This document shows, piece after piece, positions 10,269-19,244 of a DNA stretch of 64,000 nt. The DNA comes from Comamonas sp. SCN 67-35. Its GTDB lineage: Bacteria; Pseudomonadota; Gammaproteobacteria; Burkholderiales; Burkholderiaceae_C. Position 1 is the first letter of the stretch; every line of letters starts with the position of its first letter. The translations under genes were made by a program, and so were the position numbers. The stretch spans positions 26,862 through 90,861 of the forward strand of contig MEFV01000021.1 in the NCBI GenBank assembly GCA_001725255.1, in the 5' to 3' direction. The notes below the pieces were generated by a model. It was not told the origin of the DNA. It made no database searches and was given only the letters and a program-made list of their open reading frames with translations.

Positions 10269-11918
10269 ATGAGCACCAGCATTTTCGACCAGCACCTCGC
10301 GCGCAACGAGGCCAATTTCGCACCGCTGACCCCCCTGTTGTTCATCGAACGCACGGCCGAGGTCTATCCCGAGCGCCTTGCCATCGTGCACGGCGGCCTG
10401 CGCCAGACGTGGAGCCAGACGTATGACCGCTGCAGGCGCCTGGCCAGCAGCCTGCGGCGCGCGGGCGTCGGCAAAAACGACACCGTCGCCGTGATGCTGC
10501 CCAACACGCCGCCGATGGTGGAGGCGCATTTCGGCGTGCCCATGGCGGGTGCGGTGCTCAACACCATGAACACGCGCCTGGACCCGGAGGCCGTGGCCTT
10601 CATGCTGGACCACGGCGAGGCCAAGGTGGTGATCGTCGACCCCGAGTTCACGCCCGTGATGGCCAGGGCGCTGGCCCTGCGCAAGCGCACGGCGCCCATC
10701 CTCGTGATCGAAACCGAGGACGCGCTCTACGGCCCGGCCGCGCAAGGCCTGGGTGGCACGCGCTACGAGGATTTCATTGCCGCGGGCGATGCGCAATTCG
10801 CCTGGGAACTGCCCGGCGACGAGTGGGACGCGATCGCGCTGAACTACACCAGCGGCACCACCGGCAATCCCAAGGGCGTGGTCTATCACCATCGCGGCGC
10901 GGCGGTGAACGCCATCAGCAACATCCTGGAATGGGACATGCCCAAGCACAGCGTCTATCTCTGGACGCTGCCGATGTTTCACTGCAACGGCTGGTGCTTT
11001 CCATGGACCGTGGCGGCGCGCGCCGGCGTCAACGTCTGCCTGCGGCGGGTCGAAGCCAAGGCTATCTTCGACGCGATCCGCGACCATGGCGTGACGCACT
11101 ACTGCGGTGCGCCCATCGTGCAGTCGCTGCTGGTCAACGCCCCGGCCGAGATGAAACAGGGCGTGCCCGCGGGCGTCAAGGCGATGGTTGCCGGTGCCGC
11201 GCCGCCGGCCGCGCTGATCGAGGGCATGGAGCAGATGGGGTTCGATCTGACGCACGTCTATGGCCTGACCGAGGTCTATGGCCCGGCCACGGTCTGCGCC
11301 AGGCAGGAGGCCTGGAGCGCGCTGGACGTGGGCGAGCGCGCGGCGCTCAACGCGCGCCAGGGCGTGCGCTACCACCTGCAGCGCTCGGCGCGCGTGCTCG
11401 ACCCCGAGACCATGCGGCCCGTCCCGATGGATGGAGAAACCATGGGCGAGATCATGTTTCAGGGCAATATCACGATGAAGGGCTACCTCAAGAATGCCGA
11501 GGCAAGCGACGAGGCGTTTCACGGCGGCTGGTTTCACTCGGGCGATCTGGCGGTGCAGTACCCCGACGGCTACATCAAGATCAAGGACCGCAGCAAGGAC
11601 ATCATCATCTCGGGCGGCGAGAACATTTCTTCGATCGAGGTGGAGGACGTGCTGTATCGCCATCCGGCGGTGATGGCCGCCGCGGTGGTGGCGCGGCCCG
11701 ACCCCAAATGGGGTGAGACGCCGTGTGCCTTCGTCGAGCTGAAAAACGGCGCCTCGGCCAGCGCCGAGGAGATCGTCGCGCACTGCAAGCGCCATCTGGC
11801 GGGCTTCAAGGTGCCGCGTGCCATCGTCTTTGGCGAGCTGCCCAAGACCAGCACCGGCAAGATTCAGAAATTCGAGCTGCGCCAGCGAGCCGGGTCGGCC
11901 AGCGCGATCGATGTCTGA
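10269..11918 (+). CDS. acyl-CoA synthetase (AMP-forming, DmdB/medium-chain type)
   Basis: A 549-residue ANL-superfamily ligase that activates a carboxylic acid to its CoA thioester through an acyl-AMP. Motifs seen are the P-loop YTSGTTGNPKGV (about residue 195), MFHCNGWCFPW, typical of the subgroup with 3-methylmercaptopropionyl-CoA and medium-chain acyl ligases, the Y-GLTE motif, GWFHSGDLAV, the hinge IKDRSKDIIISGGENI, and the catalytic lysine in KTSTGKIQK. The ATG at 10269 has GGAGA upstream. It is a single gene facing the PLD gene, with a dispersed repeat between their ends. The exact acid substrate cannot be read. Confidence 0.93.
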   Translation: MSTSIFDQHLARNEANFAPLTPLLFIERTAEVYPERLAIVHGGLRQTWSQTYDRCRRLASSLRRAGVGKNDTVAVMLPNTPPMVEAHFGVPMAGAVLNTMNTRLDPEAVAFMLDHGEAKVVIVDPEFTPVMARALALRKRTAPILVIETEDALYGPAAQGLGGTRYEDFIAAGDAQFAWELPGDEWDAIALNYTSGTTGNPKGVVYHHRGAAVNAISNILEWDMPKHSVYLWTLPMFHCNGWCFPWTVAARAGVNVCLRRVEAKAIFDAIRDHGVTHYCGAPIVQSLLVNAPAEMKQGVPAGVKAMVAGAAPPAALIEGMEQMGFDLTHVYGLTEVYGPATVCARQEAWSALDVGERAALNARQGVRYHLQRSARVLDPETMRPVPMDGETMGEIMFQGNITMKGYLKNAEASDEAFHGGWFHSGDLAVQYPDGYIKIKDRSKDIIISGGENISSIEVEDVLYRHPAVMAAAVVARPDPKWGETPCAFVELKNGASASAEEIVAHCKRHLAGFKVPRAIVFGELPKTSTGKIQKFELRQRAGSASAIDV

Positions 11919-11919
11919 A

Positions 11920-11977
11920 GACTATTGATTGTGTAGCTGCCTGCGCTTGATGGGCGGGCGCCAGTATCGAATTTTTA
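11920..11977. repeat. dispersed palindromic repeat, copy 1
   Basis: ATTGATTGTGTAGCTGC followed by CTGCGCTTGATGGGCGGGCG shares order and core (GCGCTTGATGG) with the copies at 15834, 25830 and 52041. It fills the convergent gap between the acyl-CoA synthetase and PLD genes, and the PLD stop codon lies within its edge, so it may help end transcription from both sides. Confidence 0.7.
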
Positions 11978-13546
11978 CAGCAGCCATTCGATCGGCAGCA
12001 GCGCCAGCAGCCGCACCATCGCGCTGCTCCACCAGGTGGTGTGCGGCTCGGTGGTGTGGATCGGTGCCGGGTGGCCGACGCCGGCCTGCCACCGCAGCGC
12101 GCCGTCACCCGCGAGGCTGACGTGGTAGGACTGGCGCGGGATCTCGTCGTCGAAGGCCTGCGCCATCTGCCGCGCCAGCGCCGGGCTGTCGATCAGAAAG
12201 CCCAGCTCGGTGTTGAGCAGCGCCGAGCGCGGGTCGAAATTGAGCGAACCGACGAACACGCGCTCGCCATCGACCGCGAAGGTCTTGGCGTGCAGGCTGG
12301 AGCCCGAGCTGCCCAGACGCTGCAGCAGCGGCCGGCCCTTGTCGGCGGTGTATCCGGGCACCAGGCGGCGCATCTCGTAGAGCGTGACACCCTCGGCCAG
12401 CAGGCTTTTGCGGCGCTTGGCGTAGCCCGCGTGCACGGCCGGCACGTCGGTGGCCTCGAAGGCGTTGGTCAGCACGCGCACGCGCACCCCGGCCTGGCGC
12501 AGCCGCGCAAAGGCGGCCACGCCGGCGGCGGTGGGCACGAAGTAGGGCGAGACCACCTCCACGCTGTGCTTCGGCTGACCCAGGGCCGCGCCCAGCTGCC
12601 GCAGCAGCAGGTCGGCGCGGTGCGCCTGGCCCAGCGCCTTGGCCGGGTCGTCGCTGAGCATGCGCACCCGTGCCCAGTGCAGGGGCAGCGTGTGTTCGAG
12701 CAACTGGCGCGTGAAGTCGCTGGCGGCGATCGCGCGGGCGAAATCGCTGGCGCCGGGCGAGTGCAGCAGCGCCTGCGCCTGCGTGGCCAGCTCGGCCAGG
12801 GCGCCTGGCACGACGGCAGGCAGGATGCGCTCGGCGGGATGGGCGCTGGCGCTGGCCCAGTAGCGGTCGAAATCGCTCGACACCTCGGGCACCACCGGGC
12901 CAGCGGCCAGCACGTCCAGGTCGGCGAACAGCACGCCCTGCGTGGCGCCGAAGTATTCGTCGCCGACGTTGCGCCCGCCGACGATGCTCGCCTGGTTGTC
13001 CGCCGTGAACGATTTGTTGTGCATGCGCCGGTTGGCGCGGCGCGGCGCGGCCAGGTAGCCGAGCACCTTGGGGCGACGCAGTGTGAAGGGGTTGAACAGA
13101 CGCACCTCGACGTTCGGATGGCCGTTGAGTGTCGCCAGCGGCGCGTCCAGCCCGGCGGTGCCCAGATCGTCCAGCAGCAGGCGCACGCGCACGCCGCGCT
13201 CGGCGGCGGCCAGCAGCTCGGCCAGCAGCAGCGTGCCGGTGATGTCGCCGCGCCAGATGTAGTACTGCACATCCAGCGTGCGTTCGGCCGCGCGCGCCAG
13301 CAGCACGCGGGCGGCAAAGGCGTCGTGCGGATGGGCCAGCAGGTGTATGCCGCTCAGGCCCGGGTGCGCGGCGAGTTCGGGGCCCAGTGCCCGGCCGATC
13401 AGCGTTTCGCGCGCGGTGGGCAGCGGCAGCGCCACCGAGGCGCTGCGCCCGGTGGGCGGCGGCAGGCCGCAGCTTGCCAGCAGCAACCCGGCGAGCAGCG
13501 CCAGCAGCGGGCGGGCGCTGGAGTGTGGGGTGGGCATCGTTGCCAT
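11975..13546 (-). CDS. phospholipase D-like lipoprotein (cardiolipin synthase superfamily)
   Basis: A 523-residue exported lipoprotein with a lipobox (LLASCG, about residue 25) and two HKD motifs, HNKSFTADN...GGRN near residue 180 and HAKTFAVDG...GSLN near residue 425. This arrangement is that of phosphatidyl transferases and phospholipases related to cardiolipin synthase, here anchored in the envelope instead of carrying N-terminal membrane helices. The ATG overlaps the stop of the upstream TlpA-like gene (TGATG), so the two are translationally coupled. Substrate and direction of reaction are unknown. Confidence 0.9.
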   Translation of the reverse strand: MATMPTPHSSARPLLALLAGLLLASCGLPPPTGRSASVALPLPTARETLIGRALGPELAAHPGLSGIHLLAHPHDAFAARVLLARAAERTLDVQYYIWRGDITGTLLLAELLAAAERGVRVRLLLDDLGTAGLDAPLATLNGHPNVEVRLFNPFTLRRPKVLGYLAAPRRANRRMHNKSFTADNQASIVGGRNVGDEYFGATQGVLFADLDVLAAGPVVPEVSSDFDRYWASASAHPAERILPAVVPGALAELATQAQALLHSPGASDFARAIAASDFTRQLLEHTLPLHWARVRMLSDDPAKALGQAHRADLLLRQLGAALGQPKHSVEVVSPYFVPTAAGVAAFARLRQAGVRVRVLTNAFEATDVPAVHAGYAKRRKSLLAEGVTLYEMRRLVPGYTADKGRPLLQRLGSSGSSLHAKTFAVDGERVFVGSLNFDPRSALLNTELGFLIDSPALARQMAQAFDDEIPRQSYHVSLAGDGALRWQAGVGHPAPIHTTEPHTTWWSSAMVRLLALLPIEWLL

Positions 13547-14391
13547 CACCGCTGGCCGGGTGTGATCAGCGCCAGGCGTTCGGCCAGCGTGGCCGCCGAC
13601 AGCTCGCCGATGCGCGAGGCCACGAGCCGACCTTGCGCGTCATAGAACAGCGTGGTGGGCAGGGCGCGCAGGCCCAGCAGGTGGCTCAGGCCGGAGTCCG
13701 CGTCCAGCAGCACGTGGGCGGGCGGCAGGCCCTGCTGGGCGGCGTAGCGGCTCGCCTTGTCGCCGCTCTCGCCCTGGTTGACCCAGAGAAAGCGCACGCC
13801 GGGGTACTGCTGGCTGGCCTGCTGCAGCACCGGCATTTCACGCCGGCAGGGTGGGCACCAGGTGGCCCAGAAATTCACCACCATGGGCTGGCCCTTGAGA
13901 CTTTGAAAATCGGTGGTGGAGCCGTCGAGCGCCGTCAGCTGCCATGGCGGCAGGCCGGGCAGTTCGGTGGCGGCCTGCTCCGTCAGCGCGGGCAGCGACG
14001 GGTGCAGCCAGGCATTGCCCGACACCCACAGGAGGAGCGCGGTGGCGGCGCCCATGCTCACGGTCCTGCGCCAGGGGCTGCGCGCGGCCCAGAGAAAGAT
14101 CACGTAGGTGAGGGCGGCCGCCACGCCCCACCATGGGGCCCAGCCGCCGTCGCGCACGTCCAGCACGCTCCACGGCGCGCGGCGGTATTCGCTGGCGAAG
14201 TAAAGCACGTAGCCCACGCGTGCGGCCAGCAGTGCGCAGGCCGGCAGCAGCCAGCTGTGGCGCACGCCCGCGCCCAGGCCACGGCGGCGCGCCATGCGCT
14301 CATGCAAGGTGCTGCCGATGATCCACGCCAGCAGGAGCAGCAGCAGGCTCCAGGGCAGCGAGAGGGGGCCGATATCGAGCGTGCGTTCCAT
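13546..14391 (-). CDS. membrane-anchored thioredoxin (TlpA-type) with Lgt-like N-terminal domain
   Basis: A 281-residue fusion. Residues 1-145 contain about four hydrophobic helices with an AARVGYVLYFASEYRRAP segment that recalls prolipoprotein diacylglyceryl transferase. Residues 150-281 form a periplasmic thioredoxin fold with the redox motif WCPPC and a cis-proline region (ALPTTLFYD). It probably reduces or shuffles disulfides in the periplasm, as TlpA/ResA proteins do in cytochrome c maturation; its actual client is unknown. ATG 14391 is preferred (a start at 14409 is possible). Its stop overlaps the PLD lipoprotein start. Confidence 0.85.
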   Translation of the reverse strand: MERTLDIGPLSLPWSLLLLLLAWIIGSTLHERMARRRGLGAGVRHSWLLPACALLAARVGYVLYFASEYRRAPWSVLDVRDGGWAPWWGVAAALTYVIFLWAARSPWRRTVSMGAATALLLWVSGNAWLHPSLPALTEQAATELPGLPPWQLTALDGSTTDFQSLKGQPMVVNFWATWCPPCRREMPVLQQASQQYPGVRFLWVNQGESGDKASRYAAQQGLPPAHVLLDADSGLSHLLGLRALPTTLFYDAQGRLVASRIGELSAATLAERLALITPGQR

Positions 14392-14467
14392 GGCGGCGCC
14401 AGTATGCATGAGTGCGAAAGCACGCAATAATCGCTGGACGATTTCACAGGACAACAGGGAGTTCGCC

Positions 14468-14779
14468 ATGCCTCACATCCGTCATGCCGCCGCTCTGGCC
14501 GTGCTCGCGGGCCTGCTCGCGCCTGCGGCGTGGGCCGAGTGTTATGTGGTGTACGGACCGGATCAGCAGGTGGTCTATCGCAGCCAGGAGCCGCCGGTGG
14601 ACATGTCCCGCCAGATCCACGAGACGCTGCCCAAGGTGGCGCCGGGCGGCGTCATGGTGTTCTCGCTCGACAACTTCGGCTGCGAGCTGACGGTGAACAA
14701 ATTGCCGCTCAAGGCGACCTCGCAGGCTCCGAAAAAAGCAGGGAAGGCACCACGCGAGCGCGCCATCTCCAACTCCTGA
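14468..14779 (+). CDS. small secreted protein of unknown function
   Basis: A 103-residue product with a clear signal peptide (cleavage after AAWA, residue about 23). The mature part begins [20 protein letters not shown] and contains a second cysteine in NFGCELTV; these two could form one disulfide. A basic, alanine-rich tail follows. The ribosome site is GGGAG. It is divergent from the thioredoxin/PLD pair and 28 bases before rlmD. The two cysteines and a neighbouring thioredoxin suggest, but do not show, a link. Confidence 0.75.
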   Translation: MPHIRHAAALAVLAGLLAPAAWAECYVVYGPDQQVVYRSQEPPVDMSRQIHETLPKVAPGGVMVFSLDNFGCELTVNKLPLKATSQAPKKAGKAPRERAISNS

Positions 14780-14807
14780 CGCCCGCCGCTTTGCGACAAT
14801 CGGGGCC

Positions 14808-16241
14808 ATGAACGGTCCCCCTTCCGATCCACTGCCTCTGCCCGCCGACTGGCTTGAAGTGACCTCCATGGACATGGAGGCGCAAGGCGTGGCCCATCGC
14901 GCCGACGGCAAGGTGGTTTTCATCGATGGCGCGCTGCCCGGCGAACTGGTGAGCGCGCGCACGCGCCGCAGCAAGAACCAGTGGGAGCAGGCGGACCTGA
15001 CCGAGATTCACCGCGAATCCAGCCTGCGTGTGGCGCCACGCTGCCCGCACTTCGGCCTGCATGCCGGTGCCTGCGGGGGGTGCAAGATGCAGCACCTCGA
15101 CGCGGCCGCGCAGGTGGCGGCCAAGCAGCGGGTACTCGAAGACAACCTCTGGCATCTGGGCAAGGTCAGGCCCGAGTCGGTGCTCACGCCCATCCATGGG
15201 CCGGCCTGGGGCTACCGCTACCGGGCGCGCCTGGCGGTGCGCCACGTGGCGAAGAAGGGCACGGTGCTCGTGGGCTTTCACGAGCGCAAGAGCCGCTACA
15301 TCGCGGACATGCACACCTGCAAGATCCTGCCGCCGCATGTGGATGCGCTCCTGATGCCGCTGCGCGAGCTGATCGGCGCCATGGCGGCGCGCGACACCTG
15401 CCCGCAGATCGAGCTGGCGTGCGGCGACGAGGTCACGGTGCTGGTGCTGCGCCATCTGGAGCCGTTGTCGTCCGGCGATCGGGACAGGCTGCGCGCGTTC
15501 GGCAGGCGGCATGGCGTGCAATGGTGGCTGCAGCCCAAGGGGCCGGACAGCGCGCAGCCGCTCGACGAGGGCGGCGCGCCGCTGTGCTACCGCCTGCCGG
15601 ATTTCGGCATCACCATCGCCTTCAGGCCCACCGATTTCACGCAGGTGAATCCGCAGATCAACCGTGTGCTGGTCGGGCGGGCGCTCAGGCTCCTGGACCC
15701 CCGCAAGACGGACCGCGTGATCGACTGGTTCTGCGGCCTGGGCAATTTCACGCTGCCTCTGGCCACGCAAGCGGGGCACGTGCTGGGGGTGGAAGGCAGC
15801 GCCGCACTGATTGCCCGTGCGCGCGAGAATTTTGTATCAAATCAGGCTCAGTCGCTTGCTGGACAAGCGCTTGCAGCTACTGAATTTGAAGTGCGTAACC
15901 TGTTTGAAATCACGGCGCCGGAGCTGGTGGCGCACGGCCCGGCGCAGCGCTGGCTGATCGATCCGCCGCGCGAGGGGGCGTTTGCGCTCGTCAAGGCGCT
16001 GGCGGACATTCACCAGGCGCGCCTCGGAACGGAAGGCGCGCCGGAACTTTCCGCCGATGCGCGGGCATGGCAGGCGCCAGAGCGCATCGTCTACGTGAGC
16101 TGCAATCCGGCGACACTTTCGCGCGATGCGGGACTGCTGGTGCATCAGGCGGGCTATCGCTGCACGGCTGCGGGAGTGATCAACATGTTCCCGCACACCG
16201 CGCATGTGGAGAGCATGGCGGTGTTCGAGCGGATGGCTTGA
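14808..16241 (+). CDS. rlmD: 23S rRNA (uracil-1939-C5)-methyltransferase RlmD
   Basis: A 477-residue SAM-dependent RNA methyltransferase. It has an N-terminal TRAM-like domain, iron-sulfur cluster cysteines (RCPHFG ... ACGGC and later HTCKIL), the SAM site [14 protein letters not shown], and the catalytic cysteine in [13 protein letters not shown]. Residues about 343-360 ([18 protein letters not shown]) are encoded by a copy of the dispersed repeat inserted in frame between conserved strands. The insert is multiple-of-three and stop-free, so the enzyme is probably still active. It ends five bases before the convergent lipoprotein gene. Confidence 0.95.
   Translation: MNGPPSDPLPLPADWLEVTSMDMEAQGVAHRADGKVVFIDGALPGELVSARTRRSKNQWEQADLTEIHRESSLRVAPRCPHFGLHAGACGGCKMQHLDAAAQVAAKQRVLEDNLWHLGKVRPESVLTPIHGPAWGYRYRARLAVRHVAKKGTVLVGFHERKSRYIADMHTCKILPPHVDALLMPLRELIGAMAARDTCPQIELACGDEVTVLVLRHLEPLSSGDRDRLRAFGRRHGVQWWLQPKGPDSAQPLDEGGAPLCYRLPDFGITIAFRPTDFTQVNPQINRVLVGRALRLLDPRKTDRVIDWFCGLGNFTLPLATQAGHVLGVEGSAALIARARENFVSNQAQSLAGQALAATEFEVRNLFEITAPELVAHGPAQRWLIDPPREGAFALVKALADIHQARLGTEGAPELSADARAWQAPERIVYVSCNPATLSRDAGLLVHQAGYRCTAAGVINMFPHTAHVESMAVFERMA
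15834..15887. repeat. dispersed palindromic repeat inside rlmD, copy 2
   Basis: The segment carries CGCTTGCTGGACAAGCG, an inverted repeat matching the core of the copies at 25830 and 52041, flanked by GTATCAAAT and GCAGCTACTGAATTT as in other copies. It is 54 bases long, 18 codons, and leaves the rlmD frame open. Confidence 0.8.
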
Positions 16242-16246
16242 GCGTT

Positions 16247-16624
16247 TCAGCCGCGGCTGCGTGAGCCTGCCTTGGCCGGCGCTGCGTCCTCGCCCGGCTC
16301 GGCCTCGGGCGCCGCTTTGGGCGCTGTCGTCAGCACGGAGGGAACGGGCTCCACCTTGTTCTCGCGCATGTACTGGTCCATCTCTTTCCAGCCGGCGAAG
16401 ATCTGCGCCTTGGACGACCTGGGGTTGAGCGTGTAGCAGTCCTCGAGCCCGCGCGTGGCAAAGCGGCAGGCGCCGCCGATGGCCTGCGCCTCTGCGTCGC
16501 GCGCCAGTGCGCGCGGATCAGGACCCAGGCCGGGAATGTCGCAGCCGACCAGGGTCAGCAACGTCACGGCCACCAGCGCGGTGCGCGCGAGGGTCAAGGC
16601 TGGGGAATGGCGCGGGCTCGGCAT
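16247..16624 (-). CDS. small lipoprotein of unknown function
   Basis: A 125-residue product with a signal peptide and lipobox (LTLVGCD). The mature part has conserved-looking cysteines in GGACRFATRGLEDCYTLNP, then an amphipathic helix (KAQIFAGWKEMDQYMREN) and a low-complexity proline/alanine tail. The CR...EDCYT...Y arrangement recalls small Burkholderiales lipoproteins of no known role. The start at 16624 (MPSPRHSP) is preferred over one seven codons upstream. It is convergent with rlmD and 129 bases downstream of the Bax-inhibitor gene, behind that gene's terminator. Confidence 0.75.
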   Translation of the reverse strand: MPSPRHSPALTLARTALVAVTLLTLVGCDIPGLGPDPRALARDAEAQAIGGACRFATRGLEDCYTLNPRSSKAQIFAGWKEMDQYMRENKVEPVPSVLTTAPKAAPEAEPGEDAAPAKAGSRSRG

Positions 16625-16704
16625 GCCCTGATTATCGGCAGCCACCGCGCTTTGTTGAGCTGAACCTGAATCTGGAGGGCGCGTTCAACTGCCGGATTCA
16701 GGCC

Positions 16705-16731
16705 GAAAAAAAGCCCCGGCGTGCGGGGCTT
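16705..16731 (-). terminator. rho-independent terminator after the Bax-inhibitor gene
   Basis: On the minus strand AAGCCCC...GGGGCTT forms a tight hairpin followed by a run of seven T residues, 20 bases beyond the stop at 16754. Confidence 0.85.
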
Positions 16732-16753
16732 GGGTGATCGGCTTCCCGGTGGC

Positions 16754-17449
16754 TCAGTCGTTGTTGCCGCCGAAGATGCCCAGCAGCGCCAGCAGGCTCT
16801 GGAAGACGTTGAACAGGTCCAGGTACAGCGCCAGCGTGGCGCTGATGTAGTTGGTCTCTCCGCCATCGAGCACGCGCTTGATGTCATAGAGCATGAAGGC
16901 GCTGAAAATCGCGATGGCAGCCACGGAGATGGCCATCACGCCGGCTGTGGAGCCGACGAAGATGTTGATCGCCGCGCCGACCATCAGCACGACGGCGCCC
17001 ACGAAGAGCCATTTGCCCAGGCCGGACAGATCGCGCTTGATGACGCTGGCCAGGCTGGCCATCACGAAGAAGACGCCCGCGGTGCCGGCAAACGCCGTCA
17101 TGATGAGACTGGCGCCGTTGCTCATGCCGAGCACCAGGCCGATGAGGCCCGAGAGCATCAGTCCCATGAAGAACGTGAACGCGAGCAGGACGGCGACGCC
17201 CTTGCCCGAGTCCTTGGTCTTCTCGATCGCGTACATGAAGGCGAACGCACCGCCGAGGAAGACGATGAGGCCGAAGCCGCCGCGCATCGTCTGCATGATG
17301 CCGGTGGCCACGCCCGCCCAGGCACCGAGCACCGTGGGCACGAGGCTGAGCGCCAGCAGCCAGTAGGTGTTGCGCAGGACGCGATGGCGTTCCTGCGCCG
17401 AAAGACCGTAGGCGGTGGCGGAACCCATGCGGGTGATGTCTGTGTTCAT
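16754..17449 (-). CDS. Bax inhibitor-1/YccA family membrane protein
   Basis: A 231-residue inner-membrane protein with seven hydrophobic segments and the family signature near the C-terminus (AFMLYDIKRVLDGGETNYISA ... LDLFNVFQSLLALLG). In E. coli the relative YccA binds and modulates the FtsH protease, and HflK/HflC act in the same system (encoded at 58-60 kb here). ATG 17449 has AGGAG nine bases upstream. It is a single transcription unit with its own terminator. Confidence 0.93.
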   Translation of the reverse strand: MNTDITRMGSATAYGLSAQERHRVLRNTYWLLALSLVPTVLGAWAGVATGIMQTMRGGFGLIVFLGGAFAFMYAIEKTKDSGKGVAVLLAFTFFMGLMLSGLIGLVLGMSNGASLIMTAFAGTAGVFFVMASLASVIKRDLSGLGKWLFVGAVVLMVGAAINIFVGSTAGVMAISVAAIAIFSAFMLYDIKRVLDGGETNYISATLALYLDLFNVFQSLLALLGIFGGNND

Positions 17450-17638
17450 GGTGTCGTACTCCTGAAAAACGGCAACCGTCGTTCTTGCGTTGATTCTATG
17501 TGGCGTCAAAAGTGCCCGTTGCAAGACGGGCCGGATTGTCACCTTTTCGGGTGGGACAGTTTTGCCCGTGCAGCGCATGCGCTCTTGCCGCCGCGACGCT
17601 ATGCTGTTCGATTGTTCCCAATTCCTTTGAAGTAGACC

Positions 17639-18046
17639 ATGAAAACCCAGGCGACGCTTGAACTGTCGGATGTGAAACGGATGGCCGACGCGGCCGAGGC
17701 CGAAGCCGTGAAAAACGGCTGGGCCGTCACGATCGCCATCGTCGATGCCGGCGGCCACCCGCTGTGGCTGCAGCGGCTCGATGGCTGCGCGCCCATGTCG
17801 GCCTACATCGCGCCGGCCAAGGCGCGCTCGGCCGCGCTGGGCCGCCGCGAGACGAAGAATTTCGAGGAAATGATCAACAACGGCCGCACGGCCTTCCTTT
17901 CGGTGCCGCAGCTCGATGGCCTGATGGAGGGCGGCGTGCCCGTCGTGAAGGATGGCCAGTGCATCGGCGCCGTGGGCGTGAGCGGCGTCAAGGCGCCGCA
18001 GGATGCGCAGGTGGCGCACGCCGGGGCGGCCGCGCTCGGGCTCTGA
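17639..18046 (+). CDS. GlcG/HbpS-family heme-binding-like protein
   Basis: A 135-residue cytoplasmic protein of the GlcG/HbpS fold: SDVKRMADAAEAEAVKNGW, then VTIAIVDAGGHPLWLQRLDG, and the C-terminal GQCIGAVGVSGVKAPQDAQVA. Family members bind heme or sit in glycolate and propanediol gene clusters, often without known activity. It is a single gene with no obvious partner; the start at 17639 lacks a strong ribosome site. The next stretch, 18047-18230, holds only a reverse-strand remnant. Confidence 0.85.
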   Translation: MKTQATLELSDVKRMADAAEAEAVKNGWAVTIAIVDAGGHPLWLQRLDGCAPMSAYIAPAKARSAALGRRETKNFEEMINNGRTAFLSVPQLDGLMEGGVPVVKDGQCIGAVGVSGVKAPQDAQVAHAGAAALGL

Positions 18047-18081
18047 GTGCCGCGGGCGCCGGGCCGCTTGCCCTGCGAAGC

Positions 18082-18230
18082 TCAGAACTTCCGATCGAAC
18101 TGCACGCCGGAGAGGCACTGCGACACGCCCGCGGTTTCATTGCCCGCACCCAGCGGCGCCATCGCGCTGCTGGGGTTGCCCACCGACGCGATGCAGCCGT
18201 AGCGGATGCGCGATGAATCGCCTGGTCACC
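18082..18230 (-). pseudogene. 3' remnant downstream of the rhodanese gene
   Basis: A short open segment immediately after the rhodanese stop, on the same strand, encoding SSRIRYGCIASVGNPSSAMA and ending CLSGVQFDRKF. No start or ribosome site is present and a stop lies just upstream in frame. The two cysteines and terminal phenylalanine suggest the end of an exported protein. Family not recognised; it may be what remains of a sixth gene in the sulfur operon. Confidence 0.35.
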
Positions 18231-19226
18231 TCACCGGGTCAGGCGCGCTGTCACGGTGGGGCGTTTTTCGTGGGTCCATTCGTGCAGGGAGCCGTCATAG
18301 AGCCTGACCTTGTGGTTGCCCATGATCTGCGTCATCACGAACCACACGCCCGAGGCCTGATGGCCGGTGTTGCAGTAGGTGATCGACGCGGCCCGCGGGT
18401 TCAGGCCGCTCATCACGAACATGTCGCTGTAGGTGGCCGAACCGTACAGGGTGGCCGGTTGGCCATGTTGGTCGGTCGACATCATCGCGGTGTAGAGGTT
18501 CTTGGCGCCATCGATGTGGCCGGCCGTCGTGGCGGCCCCCGAGCGGTCCAGCCCGAGGTAGAAGGAGCTGCTGCGCGCGTCGATCAGCTGGTCGGACTGA
18601 CTGGCCTGCGCCTTGGCCACGTCTTGCGAGGTGGCCATGAACTGGGCGCTGCGATCGCTGCGCGAGGTCCAGTTGCCCGTGGCCGGGGCCACCGGGGCAT
18701 GGCTGATCTGCTTGCCCGCGGTGATCCAGCCGGCCGTGCCGCCATTGAGCACGGCGATGTTGTCTTCGCCATAGACCTTGAACTGCCAGAACAGGCGCGC
18801 GGCATCGTTGAAATCCATGGGATCGATGCCGGCCGAGACGATCACGATCGGGCGGTTGGAGGTGGCGCCCCAGCTGCGTGCCAGCTTTTCGAAGTCGGCG
18901 CGTTCCGGGATCATGCCCTTGAGCTCCAGGCCCTCGATCTTCCGGGTCACGCGCACCTTCTTGTTGTCCACCGGCACCGCACCGTCGATGTGGCCTCCGA
19001 TGCCGACGATCAGCTTCTTTCCGCTCTTCTTGTCGGTTTCGAATTCCGGCGCGCCGGTGAAGGATTTCTGGCTGGGCCGTACGTCGAGGACGGTGACCTC
19101 GTTCAGGTGCGCCGCGAGCCACTGGTTGTCCACCACCGGGCCGGGCACGTTGAGCGCGAGCGCCAGCGGGGACAGTGCAAACAGCGCGCCGGCGCCGGCC
19201 AGCATGGATAGGCGGGTTTTCATCAT
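18231..19226 (-). CDS. periplasmic double-rhodanese sulfurtransferase
   Basis: A 331-residue exported protein with a signal peptide (cleavage near LALA, residue 25) and two rhodanese domains. The first (VTVLDVR ...) lacks a catalytic cysteine in its loop. The second has TYCNTGHQASGVWF, in which the cysteine starts the six-residue active loop that carries a persulfide. It should transfer sulfane sulfur, for example from thiosulfate, in the periplasm. AAGGAG precedes the ATG. It is the last intact gene of a five-gene unit with two YeeE/YedE permeases, which supports a role in sulfur capture. Confidence 0.9.
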   Translation of the reverse strand: MMKTRLSMLAGAGALFALSPLALALNVPGPVVDNQWLAAHLNEVTVLDVRPSQKSFTGAPEFETDKKSGKKLIVGIGGHIDGAVPVDNKKVRVTRKIEGLELKGMIPERADFEKLARSWGATSNRPIVIVSAGIDPMDFNDAARLFWQFKVYGEDNIAVLNGGTAGWITAGKQISHAPVAPATGNWTSRSDRSAQFMATSQDVAKAQASQSDQLIDARSSSFYLGLDRSGAATTAGHIDGAKNLYTAMMSTDQHGQPATLYGSATYSDMFVMSGLNPRAASITYCNTGHQASGVWFVMTQIMGNHKVRLYDGSLHEWTHEKRPTVTARLTR

Positions 19227-19244
19227 CTTGCTCCTTGGGTCATG

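Noticed and set aside
10197..11795. A long N-terminal extension of DnaG
   Set aside because: It runs antisense through the acyl-CoA synthetase; the DnaG family begins at the GTG at 10196.
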